The notes under the pieces were generated by a model that saw nothing but the letters and a program-made list of their open reading frames with translations, was not told where the DNA came from and ran no database searches. The position numbers and the translations under genes were made by a program. 30,676 nt of DNA from Pezizomycotina sp. ARF18 (taxonomy: Eukaryota > Ascomycota): positions 368,718-399,393 of the forward strand of contig AZLU01000011.1 of the NCBI GenBank assembly GCA_002224055.1, given 5' to 3'. Below are positions 11,341 to 21,272 of this stretch, one piece after another; within the stretch, counting starts at the first letter, position 1, and each line of letters begins with the position of its first letter.

Positions 11341-12140
11341 TTAGAATGGACCATTCTTGTGTATCCAAGTGTCACTGTTCTCATTTGTCGTGTCGAATTC
11401 CGCACCATCACGAATGGAGAAGTTTGAGGCGTCCGCGAAAAAAAAAAACATTACAGGAACGAAGTCTAAGGTAGTGGTTATGCTCACCCTAAACCCCCGG
11501 TCCTTGCTCTCCGCAGCTACTGTTATTTCCGTAAAAGTATACCTATAGGTTAAGGAACTCGGTGCTCCTGCTAGCTCTGAACGTAGCACGTTCGCGCTGT
11601 ATATCTGCGTGAAGAGCTCTTTCTCTAGAAGATCGAGAGAAATAGTAGGCGCAGTCCGAACTTCTCGAAGGCATCCCGAAACGAGCAAGGATGTTATAAC
11701 CTAGAGTTAACGCCCATATACAGGCCTGTTCTCTTCAACTCCCTAGTTTGATACACGGGAATAAGTGGGTGCCTGCGATTGTACGCGAGTGCCTAGCCGT
11801 TGTTCCGTATCGAGTTGCATGTCGGCTGCTATATAAGTTGGTTCTCCGGTTTCGGCGCATAGGGTGACGAAGTTGGTACACTGAAGGCGCCGGACATGGG
11901 CTCAGAGGTCCCGTCGTTTGCCTCTTCAATTTTGGGAGCAGGTCGTCTAGATACGAAGTGATAACTGAATCGCATCCAAGGTAGCGAACTTCCAATAAGT
12001 CGGCCCGACGTTGCTGGGTTAAGGACGCCAACTATACCAAAGCATAAAGCTAAGAGATTAAGGCGATGGGGAGTACTATTTCCAGCGCGATAGGCTTCGC
12101 GTAAAGCTGCGATCTTGAATCGAGGGAAGCATCTCCGGAA
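11341..12140 (-). CDS. unidentified gene candidate spread over three frames, possible signal or anchor segment
   Basis: Not recognised. From 12140 to 11829 the minus strand is open for 103 codons: a hydrophobic segment (LNLLALCFGIVGVL) followed by SGRLIGSSLPWMRFSYHF and a Pro/Ser-rich stretch. In the next frame, overlapping its end and running to 11743, comes FVTLCAETGEPTYIAADM followed by QLDTEQRLGTRVQSQAPTY. Then 11688-11341 is open for 115 codons with alternating hydrophobic residues suggesting beta strands (SLTYRYTFTEITVAAES, RGFRVSITTTLDFVPVM). The blocks are collinear and the hops resemble those in the secure genes, so one protein of about 250-270 residues with an N-terminal signal or anchor is plausible. 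No start codon can be fixed. Confidence 0.33.
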
Positions 12141-13605
12141 TTAAGAGGATTCAATAATAGAATCTAAAAAATCAATAAAGAAATAAAAATAGAACAAGAG
12201 GATTGAATAATATAATAATCAGATAAGGTTAATGAATTGAGAGGATTTACCAATATCATAAACAACTAAGTATAAATGAAACAATACGGCAAATCTCGAC
12301 CCATCCACGAGCTGAATTCGGTTTCGGCACTGCTTTTTAGCATTCGCACCCGGTTATCGACGTTTTCGCAACACCAGAGAACGAGCCGACCAAGCGAGTT
12401 GTCTCACCAATAAACAATATTTGCAAAATCAAAATTTCCCCATATATTGTTCTCCAGCCGAAATAAAACGAGCGGTCTAGTGAATTTATCCGAAATATCG
12501 TCTGCGCGATCAGTTTGAACGCCAACAGAGAGGCTTTCTCAAGCCGGTCTTTTGATAGAGATTGGATTTATCCGAAATATCGTCGTACTGCGACTTCAGC
12601 CTCAACCGCAATAGTCAGATTCACTTGAGTTCATTGTTGAACAACCTATCGCGTCCTCCTTATTCGCTATCATCGCTTTTCCCTATTAAGACGTCATCAG
12701 GTCCGCGTCTTATTCACCGCGAACCTTGGATATCCACAGTCTTCTCTCCTTTTTTCAACGATGTCGTATAGAGCCGGGGGAGTACATACATCAGCACCTC
12801 CGCAAAACGGCTTTGCAAGATAAAGAAAAGCGAAAAGGACCTTCCCAGCAGGGAAAGCGTCTTCGTCGACGATCAAGCGAATATACAAGGGTGGTAAAAT
12901 CTTGGTACCAGGTAATAAATTTACTAGAAGAGAGATAGGGAAAGGGGGAAGTGCTATCCGAAAAGAAAAGGCGATTTTTAAAGTGGAGGGCGGTGATATC
13001 AGCCGAGGAAACGAACGTGAAACAAAATAGAATAGATAAGAAAATTAGAGAGAGCTAGGAGCCTGAAAATGTTAACACCACGATGATGAATTGACTATCG
13101 TCAGTTTTATTAACTGAAGTAGATATAGAAGAAATTAATTTTCATAGTCCAGATTATTAGACTTATAGACTTAAGTAGGTTCCATATAAGCTTTTTTTTT
13201 TTTTTTTTTTTTTTTTTGGTTGTCGATCTTGATCTTGGACGATGACATCTACAAGCCTTTTAAAATCTCAAAATGCAAAAGCTAAGAAAAACACAAGCCA
13301 GGATATCGTGAAATTGTTAGCGATCTTCACGCAGACACACAATATCCAGTGAGATCACACAGACGAGAAACATAGAACTCTAGGGTACCATGCTTATATT
13401 GTGAATCCAAGAAAAGAAAAAAAAGCCAAGCTATAATAATATCGATCTATGATCTAATTCGCATATATAAAAAAAAAAGCTTCCAAAAATACATCCTACG
13501 GTAAACGAAAGTGCATCGGGAGGTTGAAGAAAATCCAATTCTCCTCCGGCGTCCGAAAGCACTTCCTTTTTATCATGCCAAAAAAAAAAAAAACGCTCAG
13601 TTTTT
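12141..13605. other. spacer with short direct repeats and a 26-T run
   Basis: About 12145-12270 is AT-rich with three loose repeats beginning gaggatt. A 19-bp direct repeat lies at 12484-12502 and 12566-12584. Two + frames, 12562-12771 and 12726-12938, overlap; the second is Lys/Arg-rich (KEKRKGPSQQGKRLRRRSS) and might be a fragment of a real protein, but nothing identifies it. A run of 26 T spans 13192-13217. About 13390-13605 is A-rich and probably contains the 3' region of the RNase T2 gene. Confidence 0.45.
12484..12584 (+). repeat. 19-bp direct repeat, two copies
   Basis: The sequence atttatccgaaatatcgtc occurs exactly at 12484-12502 and 12566-12584, starts 82 bp apart. An exact 19-mer twice within 100 bp is unlikely by chance. 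It may come from a local slippage duplication or mark a binding site. Confidence 0.7.
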
Positions 13606-15636
13606 CTACTGAGAAGCCCAAGTGACCGTATAGCTCTTGCTATGGCCGCTGCTGTAAACAGGAACCTTCGTGCTTCCGCTTGGCGTAGAGTCTGCGCTCA
13701 GCTTAAATGGCGACTGTAAAAAAAAAAAGAAAGAAAAGAAAAAGATTAGCTAGGAAACACAAGTAGCACTCCTGGTAAAAAAAAATACCACCAAGACCAC
13801 TCCCCAGCAAACCCTAAAACGATCGTCACGCAACCCTTCCGGCTACAGAAGGTCCCGTTCTTCGAAAAGTGGACAAGAAAAACTCAACAGGGAATATAAG
13901 GGGGGGAAAAGAAGCTTTTCATACCGAGAAAGTAGCAGCAGAGGCACCAGATCCGCAGGTGAACTTCTTGGAGCTATCCATCCACAAGCTCCCTTAGAGC
14001 TCTTGAGCGTGAAGCCTTTGCTACTGGCGGAAGCAGTGAAGGTAGCGCAGGAACCAGTGTCCATCCAGGCGCCGCTGCTGATCAGGCAGCTGCCGTCATC
14101 GATCTGGAGGTACCCTTTTCCGCTGAAGTCTATGTAATTGGTTAAAATAAGATATTAGAAAACTCTTCAGTCCTTCCAAAAGAAAATAAATTATCCTCCG
14201 ACAATGTAATACGATATAATGTAGATCTCTTTAACGTTTCTTTGTACAAAATATTGGTTTTTATAAAACAAGATTGTCGGTCTAATATTCTGGTAAGAAT
14301 AAAAGACACATGAAGGATATTTGACAGGCCCGCAATGACATAAGCTTAGCAAGGGTATATTTGGCACCATATTTCACAGAAATGAAAAAGAAAATTTGAA
14401 GAAGAGAAAAGAATGTTTATGCTTCTCTTCCCTGTACGACGGGTAAGAAATGATCGACTGGACTCTGTCCAGCGATAATCATGGAGGTTCCAATATTGAA
14501 CCAACGGGGGACGAATGAACGGAAAACTAAGAATGGTGGTGGTGATGATTACCTCCTCCAGAACCGCCGCCTGTCGAAGTTAGTATCGCGAAAGCTTGGC
14601 TAGGAATTACAACTTCAAGGGAAACTTACCATTGCCGCCCCCGCTGCCACCACCACCGCTGCCGCCGGCGGAGCCGCCTCCAGAACCGCCTCCGGAGCCT
14701 CCACCGCCCCGCCGTTCTTAGGAAGGTATTTAACCTTGCCTGAGCAAGTAGACTTGGCGCCGATTGGTTTAGCAGCTACATACTCGCCGGTCTGCGCCAT
14801 TCCCTTAACGTTAAAGTGGTACCAAACTTCATTGAAAGCTCCACTCTTGCAGTTGATAGTGACCGCAGAGCCGTGCGCCTTTGTCAGGGCGGCCTGGATG
14901 TCATCGGCTGAATATTCCTTGTCCGACGATGGGTGATACCCGCAGCGCTCAAGGTCTTGTAGGTATCGAGGGACTTGAAGAGGTCCACGACCTTTTGGAA
15001 AAATTCAGGGATCTCCTGGTTCTTCTTGTAATTCGAGTAACAGTCGGGATTGAAGGTAGAGATGCTGTATAAAGTGATTAGAAACTCATTACTTTCGCTT
15101 AAGTCACCGATACTTCTTTGATAGTGAGCTACTCACCAAGTTCCGTGCTTGCTCCACTCGTGCTCCCAGAAGGTCTCGTCCTGTCCTTTGTAGTCCTTCC
15201 AATACGTGTTCATATAATCAAGGAGGTCCGTCTTGCCGAATTGCGTCAGGATGTCCTTGATGTTAGCGTGCCGCGGCCGCTGTCGCAATTGGCCGGTAGG
15301 TGCCTGTTTTATCTTTATTAGCTGTGTGTTCAGCCCTGCGTAGGGAAAACTAGGCACGTGTATTTACCATCGCAATTATCAGGCCATAGACCGTGAACGT
15401 CCAAGAGTCGTCAGGGCCCGTAGCCGGGTCGGTATCCCAGAATTGAGTCTGGAGGAGCTGCCCGCCAGGAGCGTTGAAGCAGCACAGGTTCTCGACTGCG
15501 GTGCTATTGTGACAGCTGAGTTGGCTGGTGATATCGCTTGGGCAGGATTGAAGACCTCTTCCAAAGATATCCGCCATAGGAATGGCGCTCGCGAGCACCG
15601 CCAGCGAGGCCGCGGGATCAAGTATCTAGCCGCCAT
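13606..15636 (-). CDS. secreted RNase T2 with Gly/Ser linker and C-terminal domain, six exons, frame broken seven times
   Basis: RNase T2 enzymes are acid endoribonucleases of the vacuole or secretion pathway that cleave RNA through 2',3'-cyclic phosphates. The start is MAARYLI at 15636, followed in a shifted frame by AASLAVLASAIPMA, together a signal peptide. The first active-site block HGLWPDNCDG is intact near 15395-15369 but in a different frame from the DDSW before it. The second block, FWEHEWSKHGT, is intact near 15170-15140. Exon 3 ends in a Gly/Ser linker (14712-14630). Exons 5-6 encode the fungal C-terminal domain (CLISSGAWMDTGSCATFTAS, GFTLKSSKGAC, then YTVTWASQ and TAG at 13606). 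Exons: 15636-15368, 15303-15137, 15064-14630, 14570-14553, 14129-13925, 13713-13606, all with GT-AG introns. The frame changes, each equivalent to one missing base, lie near 15615, 15399, 15292, 15272, 14932, 14709 and 13982. About 402 residues, normal for two-domain fungal members. Confidence 0.9.
14130..14552 (-). other. intron 4 of the RNase T2 gene, unusually long
   Basis: Donor GTAATC after an 18-nt exon and acceptor ACATAG before the C-terminal domain; the phase matches (G joined to AC gives Asp). At 423 nt it is far longer than introns 1-3 of this gene (64, 72 and 59 nt) and intron 5 (211 nt). I see no gene inside it. The long intron and tiny exon 4 are inferred from frame and splice sites, not observed transcripts. 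Confidence 0.6.
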
Positions 15637-16110
15637 TTCACTGAATGGGCGACGGGGAAATCGAGGTGTTGAATAAAAAAGTAAAATAAAAGTAAAAATG
15701 AGAGCCAAGTGAAATCGTAATCAAAGAAATGAAAAGCAAAAATAATATGCGAGCGATATCTTCAGTAGGGTGATTCCTGTCACTCTATACTGCTGAAGAT
15801 AGAAACGGAAAAGCAAGAACGAGGGCTCTTTTTGTAATTCGGAATAGACAGATGCCATCCTCTTTATAATTTCGATTTTTTTTTCAGAGACATTATCGTA
15901 AAATGCCGGAGCCTACGGGCACTGGCCAAAATAACCCATACCGTAGGCATCCTTCACAATTCCAACTTGCGGGGAACGGGATGTTTGAGATGCGCAGCGT
16001 CAGCGAATCATTTCTGCCATCCGTGTGGCGTCCTTCTGGAATAAGTTGCTGGAAAGCGCTGATCGCAGCAAATCTCTCCCAAAAAACAGACTCCAACCAA
16101 GTTTAGTTCC

Positions 16111-16156
16111 TTTTTTTTTAAAAAAAAAAAAAAAAAATAATAATAATAATAATAAT
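16111..16156 (+). repeat. T9-A18 run followed by (AAT)n microsatellite
   Basis: Nine T are followed by eighteen A and then about seven AAT units to 16156. Palindromic T/A runs like this can form hairpins and slip. Open frames across it (poly-Lys/Asn on +, poly-Ile/Phe on -) are artefacts. Confidence 0.85.
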
Positions 16157-16267
16157 CAGATAATTAATTTTTTGGTGTGTGTCGCGGGGTTCCTGATATT
16201 CTTTGAGGGTTTGATGGCAGCCATTCACGCGGCCCAAGCTAGCGGGGTGGATCCTTTCACGCATGCA

Positions 16268-16290
16268 GCAAGCAGCAGCAGCAGCAGCAG
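16268..16290 (+). repeat. (AGC)n trinucleotide repeat
   Basis: About seven AGC units with one interruption. It would code for poly-Ser on + or poly-Ala on -. No recognised gene contains it. Confidence 0.8.
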
Positions 16291-19089
16291 AACACACGGC
16301 CGGCACTTTTCTCTTCTGCGCGTCATCTACTTCTTTGTACCTGCTTTTCAGCCTCTGAAATGGCAAGACACGGATGTAGATCCCGTTCCCAAGAAGCCTC
16401 CAAGAAGCCTCCAAGAAGACATTCAAACACATCCAGTACATCCATTCGAGCTTGGACAACGTGATACGCTCAGACGGGAAAGAAGCTATTGAAAATAGAG
16501 CTGCCAGTGTGGAGACCGGGATTCAATACCTTTATCCCGAAGGTCTCCATCTCTCGTGGCGTAAAAGAGGATGGTTCCAGTAAGTCCCTCCTTGCCCCAG
16601 TAGAAATAGAAAGAACATTGAGCTTGGACCGCTGCAATCAAAACGAGCGTGGAATGCCATTCCTCGCTATCGTGGCTGACCTGCCGAGGAGCCAAGCCGC
16701 TTCTTATTCCTTCCCCAAACATTTGATTGACGGAGCAATTTAACCGTTTTGAAGCCTGCCAATAGATCACGATCATGACTGGAAGGCAAAGAGAAGCGCC
16801 TAGGAAAAAAAATAAAAAGAAAAAGGAAGAAGCCTGTTAGCTTATAATCATGAAACGGTTCTCTTTAGAATTTTAGGATATGATAAGGTCACGAACCGGA
16901 TTCCTTCCCCTTGCGCAGAGCTTCGGTCGTGGTGGTTGCGATAGTTCGGATTGGACGGAAGGAAGCTGATTGGGGTGTTTCGGGAAGGTGAAGTAAGTAA
17001 ATTAAAAATAAAATAGAAATAAAATGGAAATAAAATGGAAATAAAATAAATTTAAATTTTTTTTTTTTTTTTTTTTTTTTAATTTTCGCTACTTTTCATC
17101 CATCACCCCGATCACCAGCTATTTTAAAATAACAAACCAATAATAACCAAAAAAAAAAAAAAAAAATTACCTATCGCAATCACGGCTTTTCCCGACACCA
17201 CGAATGGCCAACAATTCCTCCAGATGATATATATCGTTGTCGGTTTACCGGATATTCGGGCGCTTGGCCCTTGACTTGCTTTGGATAAATTAAAAAAAAA
17301 AAAAAAAAAAAAAAACGTTTAAAACTAAGGGAAACAAACGCTACCACGGCTCGTTATTGGTATCTTATCTGGATCGGGGGCTTCATGGTCGCAATCCGAT
17401 GCTAGGTCCACCAAATTCGAAATCAGATCAAGCAGCGCTTGGGTAATTAATTACCAGGGAGAGGAGCTTGCGGCAGTTCCGGGGGAATAATCATGACAAA
17501 GAGCCCAGCGCCCAAGACAAAAGATTACAGCTGCCCGGCAGTGGGCCGCGCTGGGCGATTGAAGATCGAGATCATATTTTAGAGCTCAACTCTCCCCCCT
17601 GCCCAAAGAGTTCCTTGTTCCGAGCTTGTCAGATGGGCTAGAACTGGTTCACTAGTTTTGAGATGTCTGTCCAATGACGATTTTGTGAGCGCGAGCATCG
17701 CTTCCCCTTCAAGGCGATTTTCTTATCAAATTCTGTTGTGGGTCCATTCCATCCTCTTTTTACTACCTTCTAGAAAAAGAACACAAAGTGAGAACGTCTT
17801 TTAGGCACTCAAAATATAATTCAAAAATCGAAGAAACGCGAATTGTTTACTGTTACCTATCTACTAATCACTGTTTTTGGGGAATTCAAAAAAAAAAAAA
17901 AAAGGGTCACATGCGACGCGGGGCCTTTTCGTCCTCGCTTCGTAGAATTGCTCTTCTTTGCTTCCTTCCGTTTAACGAAGGACGGAAGAAACGAACTCCC
18001 CCAGATTTGTGAGGCTTCACGATGGCCTTCTTGAAACATCTTCAGGCTGCAACCGAAGAAATCATATCACTTTTTCTTAAACTACGAACATATTGAGAAA
18101 TTTCTTTTTATAGAAATTATCCCACAATTCACTTTTAGTATCACGATCTTTGCTAATTCTCCTTCTTTTGACGGCTTGGCGCCGAGTTCTGCAGATCCGG
18201 GATCGTGGTTTTTGAGGTTCTACTTTTTTTTTCTCTTGTTTTTGTTGTGCGGAAGTCATACGCAACAAAAAGCACGATAAATTGCTATCAGCAAGCATTT
18301 TGTCCCACCACTACGGACATGATATTGGTCTCACAGTCTTGTTTAGGCCAGTAACGAGCTCTAACATGGACACGATTTTCAACGAGGACATTACATACGT
18401 AAGAAAAACCAGGGTTCTGCTACCTATATCTGACCTTTTCGTAAAAACATCGGCGATGGGTCGGTTTACATGTAAGCCGCGATATACTCACAACATCAGC
18501 ATCCGGGACAGCCCTTGCAAATAAAAGGATGATCTACAATACAGCGGCTTCGTTGTTTTGCAAAAAAAAACCCTGTTTCAAACATCGGGGAGTTCCACGA
18601 GAGCAACGTGTCGAGAGTTATATGCCGTTATCTTCCTGAAGACTCGTGGCCTAGGAAGCAAGCCAAAAAAGCACGGGAGCGCTTGTATCTTCCGGCAAGG
18701 CAGCAGCAAGGGAGACCTGACCTAGACCGTTTCTTTTGTGAAGTCAACATTAGATTATAAGTACGTATTTACACCACGTTCTGCTCGGAGCTACGTAACC
18801 GATAAGCCGCGATGGAAAGGATGATAAAAAGTCGATGACATAATCGGATTCGAGAAGAAGTTGAGACACCGACAATTCCATCGTTACTTTATCTAACTTA
18901 TCTACAGGTCCACACTTCCAAAAAAAGAATATCTTATCGGTGACCCCCGACCCGCTCCACCCTCTTCTCAGCTGCTTAAACCCTGTCCTTGTATATCTGT
19001 TCCGTGTGCAACCAGCCTGGTTTACAATTCTTATCAAATTTTCTCGAATGGATGAAACACGGGCAAATATATAAACCAGAACACAGACC

Positions 19090-19362
19090 ATGGAAGAGTC
19101 AATATCCAAGATCCATGCGAAAAGCGCTTCTAGAAAACGACAAGAAGGCGGACGGAGTAGGATCGTCGAGATATATCGGTATTCTTCCGACCAATTATTC
19201 AAATGTAACAAAAGAAAGAAAATGAATCTCGGGACAAAGTCTTCAAAAGGGAAAATTCAAAAAATGGATGAACCGAATACTTCTTCATTAAATGCAGCAA
19301 GCAATATATCTCCTCCTAAGGCACGCGTTCTTCCTCCTACGCCGTGTGGCCAGACTGATTAA
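19090..19362 (+). CDS. hypothetical basic, Ser-rich 90-codon protein
   Basis: Not recognised. The ATG at 19090 has a strong context (CAGACCATGG). The frame opens MEESISKIHAKSASRKRQEG, passes a Lys/Arg-rich middle (KCNKRKKMNLGTKSSKGK) and ends with a Pro-rich tail (PPKARVLPPTPCGQTD) before TAA at 19360. The composition is hydrophilic and probably disordered, without a signal peptide. It is unbroken over 273 bases. A second frame (18989-19225) overlaps it and looks weaker. It could be a small nuclear-type protein or chance. Confidence 0.3.
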   Translation: MEESISKIHAKSASRKRQEGGRSRIVEIYRYSSDQLFKCNKRKKMNLGTKSSKGKIQKMDEPNTSSLNAASNISPPKARVLPPTPCGQTD

Positions 19363-19390
19363 ATCCATGTTTTCGTAACTTTTGTTTCGC

Positions 19391-19830
19391 TTATTTATCA
19401 GTGGGGATGTAAAAGCTTGTTTGTTGGCGGTTCGGGTGGTTTTCCGGCGTCGCGTTTCTTTGACCGACTATCTTCCCCTTGCTCTTTACTTCCTCCTCAC
19501 CTGAGTTGGCTGGACCCTGCTCCGAGCTTGACCGCTTCGACAGCTCTTCGTGTTCGGCGGGTGGCTTTTCATAAGGCGCTGGCTGTGGTGGCCTGTCCTC
19601 CGTTTCATGTTTGTCGTTTTCGCTATCCGTCTGGCTTTCTGTCCCTTTGGTTGTGCCTTCGTCTTTTATGACTGGCCGGCTATCGTCGTTTAAGACGTCC
19701 AGCCTGCGTTGGGCAATGTTGTTCGCATCACGGCTTTCGAGCGTCTTTTGACAGGTCTCGCATGGTGCGGCCACGACGCTCCGAGGGAGAATATGAAGAG
19801 TGCTAACGCTGAAAAGCTTGTTCGACGCAT
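19391..19830 (-). CDS. small secreted protein A, CxxC at the mature N-terminus, frame broken once
   Basis: Not a family I know. The ATG at 19830 opens MRRTSFSALALFIFSLGA. One base appears to be missing near 19782, after which the frame continues VVAAPCETCQKTLESRDANN. Together this is a standard signal peptide with an AAP cleavage region, as in proteins C, D and E of the cluster. The mature part (about 125 residues) begins with a Cys-X2-Cys pair and is otherwise very hydrophilic, rich in Glu, Lys, Ser and Pro (KHETEDRPPQPAPYEKPPAE, SKRSSSEQG), hence probably disordered. The frame ends at TAA 19391. It lies at the left end of the secreted-protein cluster, in tandem with B and C. It lacks the aromatic motif of B and D, so it may be a distant member or simply a neighbour. 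Confidence 0.55.
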
Positions 19831-20484
19831 AGTTATCGTATTAGGCTTATAGGCTTTATCCGACGACGTGGGCTGATGGCCTTCTTAATTATTGATATTT
19901 GATATATCTCTAGCGAGAGATAGCTGACGTCTTTCGTCCTTGAGAATATTCAACGGGGCTGCCTACTTTCTAGTTTCAATCCTCCAGTGAGGGCGAATTG
20001 GAGAAAGAAAACCACACTCAAGAACCTACTAGAATCTCGTCCCAATCATACCTTTTAACTTTCTATTACGAGCGGGGATGAGATAAAAATTTTTTTCTCG
20101 CTATCTGATGAGACATTTGACAACCTAGAACATCATGCCGCAGAAAAAAAGTTTCGAGAACTTTAACGTCAATCTTCGACCATTAATATAATAAACGCTC
20201 TCATTATCGGAGAATTGGAGTTACACCAAGAGAAAATAGCTAATCATCTGGTTAAACTACTAATAGATCTAGTCTTCTCCTGTGCGAATCGTGTCTCGAA
20301 ACGTGAAACATTCCCGTTCTTCATCGATAGTCGAAGCATCATGATTGTTTACTATAACCGTGATAATCATTTTTTATTGTTAACATGTTCTAGATTGATT
20401 TTTGTATGTATAGCTTTTTTGAAAATATTAATTAATTAAATGATCACTATGTTCTTAAAGATTCTTTCTTATGTCCATTTGTGT
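19831..20484. other. spacer between secreted-protein genes A and B
   Basis: AT-rich. It should contain the promoter of A and the 3' flank of B. The only open frame, 20215-20439 on +, has no coding character. Confidence 0.5.
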
Positions 20485-21272
20485 CTACAACCATTTCAGA
20501 GGATCGTCGTATAATAAAAGGAGGGTGTAAATACTATTAGTATGGTTCCAAACCTTCCCTCCTAGCCCAGTGTAAATATCGTCGCTCCTCTTCTTCCGTC
20601 CTAAACCCGGACCCTTCGTCACCTTAGAGCTCTCTTTCACTCTGCCTGGTTGATTAGGCGCAACTCTTGGCGGGTCCCCCCTGCTAACTTCAGCGGGGAT
20701 ACCACTCCTGTCTGCGGCTGCGGTCTTTGTATCCTTCTTGCTGAAACTGAAGAGTCTGCCCCAGAGGTCCTCCACCATTGGGCGTTCCGCTCCGCCTCTT
20801 CGGCCCTTTGCCTAGATAGGGCCGCCAACTGCGACGCGAGGTCTGATTGTTCTTGGGCTAAGCTTTTCATCTTGCTAGAAGTGTCTTTTAGATTGGCCAG
20901 TCCCTCGCTTCGGGTCTTAGGCTTGATCGGTTCGACCGAAGCTTCTTCTTCTTTACGGCCCCCGCCCATCAATTTTGAAAACCAGCTCTTCTCCTGTTTC
21001 GCTCCGCTCTGAAGGGCCGAGTTTGCCTTAGTGGCGGCGGTCGATGGAGGTACGATTTTTATGTCCTGAGCTGCTTTGGGAGCCGCCGCCCTTGACGAGT
21101 CTGCGGCGGCGCTATCGCTGCTCTTAGACCAGTCAAGGAAGTCGCTAAGCCAGCCTGGTTCTGCAACCGGGGCGGGTACAGGCGCGGGGAGCGGTGAAGC
21201 GGCGACGGGGCCGACATTAGAAATGGTAAGGACCGTCGCTACGGCGACGAGTTGAGCGAGATTGGACTTCAT
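20485..21272 (-). CDS. secreted protein B, repeated aromatic motif and helical body, frame broken once
   Basis: Unrecognised family. The ATG at 21272 opens MKSNLAQLVAVATVLTISNV, a signal peptide ending near VAAS. A Pro/Ala-rich stretch (PLPAPVPAPVAEPG) leads into GWLSDFLDWSKSS (residues about 40-52). A second aromatic motif follows near residue 95 (KSWFSKLMGGGRK). The region about 115-165 is Lys/Gln/Ala-rich and helical (LAQEQSDLASQLAALSRQRA). Near 20780 one base appears to be missing; in the continuing frame comes a third motif, DLWGRLFSFSKKDTK, then a Pro/Lys-rich tail to TAG at 20485. Without that hop the frame ends at 20637 with an unrelated tail. The full product would be about 260 residues. 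B shares the EPG(W/I)-aromatic signature with D and E. Secretion is well supported; function unknown. Confidence 0.75.

Larger units (their letters stand above)
15637..19389. other. spacer with A/T runs and microsatellites; few coding hints
   Basis: The first part should hold the RNase T2 promoter. Homopolymers: T9 then A18 at 16111-16137, T24 at 17057-17080, A18 at 17149-17166, A24 at 17292-17315, A16 at 17888-17903. About 17003-17050 repeats aaataaaatggaaat loosely. 16118-16776 is open on the minus strand in overlapping frames (RSGLAPRQVSHDSEEWHSTL and others) but nothing is recognisable. 18077-18298 (-) is a Lys/Arg-rich 73-codon frame. 18533-18760 (+) is open without ATG and reads RVICRYLPEDSWPRKQAKKA, possibly a gene fragment. 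18750-19211 (-), 153 codons, has no motif. Confidence 0.45.

Noticed and set aside
16118-16492. Overlapping + and - frames of 113-155 codons
   Set aside because: They run through the poly(A)/(AAT)n and (AGC)n repeats and owe much of their length to them; no motif in either direction.
18750-19211. 153-codon minus-strand frame, the longest in this part
   Set aside because: No start context, domain or conserved pattern; it overlaps the better-looking + frame at 19090-19362. Kept only as a note in the spacer entry.
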